From Campylobacterales bacterium (GTDB lineage: Bacteria > Campylobacterota > Campylobacteria > Campylobacterales > Sulfurimonadaceae): a stretch of DNA of 44,448 nt. Position 1 is the first letter of the stretch. Each line of letters starts with the position of its first letter. Below are positions 43,906 through 44,448 of this stretch, piece after piece. Both the position numbers and the translations under genes were made by a program. The notes under the pieces are model-generated. The model worked only from the letters and a program-made list of their open reading frames with translations. It made no database searches and was not told where the DNA came from. The stretch is taken from contig JAFGVE010000018.1 of NCBI GenBank assembly GCA_016938175.1, positions 1 through 44,448 of the forward strand, written 5' to 3'.

Positions 43906-44448
43906 TTATTCTCCTAAATTAATTTGTGTATGATATGTTTTATATGTTGCCTCATTCATAGACACAACACTTCCATCTTGTGTTTTCATTTTTAGATATT
44001 TTATTATTTGAGGTGAAGTTGCTTCAAATTTAGAGTGACGATATATAATTAATTCACCATTTTTATATTGAAACAGTTTATATTTTTTCTTACCTATCCT
44101 AAAAGCGTTTACACTTTTAAGGGAAAGAAGTTCTAGTTTGCCCTTAAATGAATAAGTTTTCAAATATGGACTGGTCAATCCAAAACTAGTCTTTAAATGT
44201 TCTTTATTCTTAATTAATTCACACGTTTCAAAATTAATTGCTTCATATGAGTTACGTGCTTTTTTATAATCATCTTCTAATGTTGTATAGTAATGTGAAT
44301 ATATAAAGTTGCTTTCAAGTCCTAAATATACTCCATCATTTCCATGCCTGTAAACTTTTTGCATAATATCTAAGTTTGTTGCATCTAAAATGGCTATCGT
44401 ATACGCTGAAACATATATCAATCTATCATTAACTTTATAAAGTGCTTC
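43906..44448 (-). CDS. Partial gene of unknown function, 5' end beyond window
   Basis: The frame is open to the right edge: nine further codons (EALYKVNDR) precede a TTG at 44421, so the start lies outside. About 180 visible residues, with repeated beta-strand patterns such as LIYVSAYTIAILDATNLDIM and YEAINFETCELIKNKEHLKT that loosely suggest a beta-propeller, but this is weak. Many Tyr and Lys. It is one base upstream of the 95-residue gene and probably in the same transcript. Confidence 0.65.
   Translation of the reverse strand, partial: EALYKVNDRLIYVSAYTIAILDATNLDIMQKVYRHGNDGVYLGLESNFIYSHYYTTLEDDYKKARNSYEAINFETCELIKNKEHLKTSFGLTSPYLKTYSFKGKLELLSLKSVNAFRIGKKKYKLFQYKNGELIIYRHSKFEATSPQIIKYLKMKTQDGSVVSMNEATYKTYHTQINLGE

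Overview
The window looks like a chromosomal segment of a free-living Campylobacterota (former Epsilonproteobacteria), most like Sulfurimonas or a close relative. This rests on several lines: an AT-rich, densely packed genome; a MutS7-type MutS with a C-terminal HNH nuclease; RpoN- and FliA-type flagellar promoters of the Campylobacter/Helicobacter form; the cell-shape peptidoglycan hydrolase pair Csd4/Csd6 (Pgp1/Pgp2); and many genes with the sequence flavour of that phylum. The assignment is inference from protein families; no 16S rRNA gene lies here.

Layout. 1-351: three tRNA genes (Val, Asp, Thr). 419-3475: MutS7-HNH. 3510-3950: YqeY-like protein. 4021-7380: a probable RpoN-driven unit of flgH, a secreted transglutaminase-like protein and an EAL-domain c-di-GMP phosphodiesterase. 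7377-11546 (minus): SulP anion transporter and valS. 11614-17070 (minus): GGDEF diguanylate cyclase, ThiF-like E1 enzyme, nitrilase-superfamily protein, xseB, metX, metY and an unrecognised protein; metX and metY are the two enzymes of O-acetylhomoserine sulfhydrylation. 17135-18432 (plus): yebC and yigZ. 18434-27896 (minus): a nine-gene type IV pilus/type II secretion-like operon in the MSHA order I-J-K-L-M-N-(extra gene)-E-G, also resembling the Campylobacter cts transformation genes. 27908-35383 (minus): csd4, csd6, era, hslU, hslV, rplI, a ferredoxin:thioredoxin-reductase/rhodanese fusion and argG. 35518-35907 (minus): flaG behind a near-perfect FliA promoter. 36048-39077 (plus): MFS transporter, two small proteins and a MATE exporter whose start codon is unusual. 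Then hemF (minus) and ligA (plus).

From 42184 to the end the window becomes accessory: hairpin repeats in two inverted forms, a DUF4160/DUF2442 pair, a REP-associated tyrosine transposase (RAYT) bracketed by the same repeats, a small protein whose end is made of repeat sequence, and a partial gene running off the right edge. The most notable system here is this RAYT plus its REP/REPIN-like repeats: a 108-bp repeat pair without a gene and a 757-bp repeat pair carrying the transposase share the same ends.

No gene-free stretch longer than about 300 bases occurs. The longest gaps are 42184-42374, 42844-43010 and 35908-36047, and their hairpins, repeats and promoters are listed. No CRISPR array, rRNA, riboswitch or prophage was seen.
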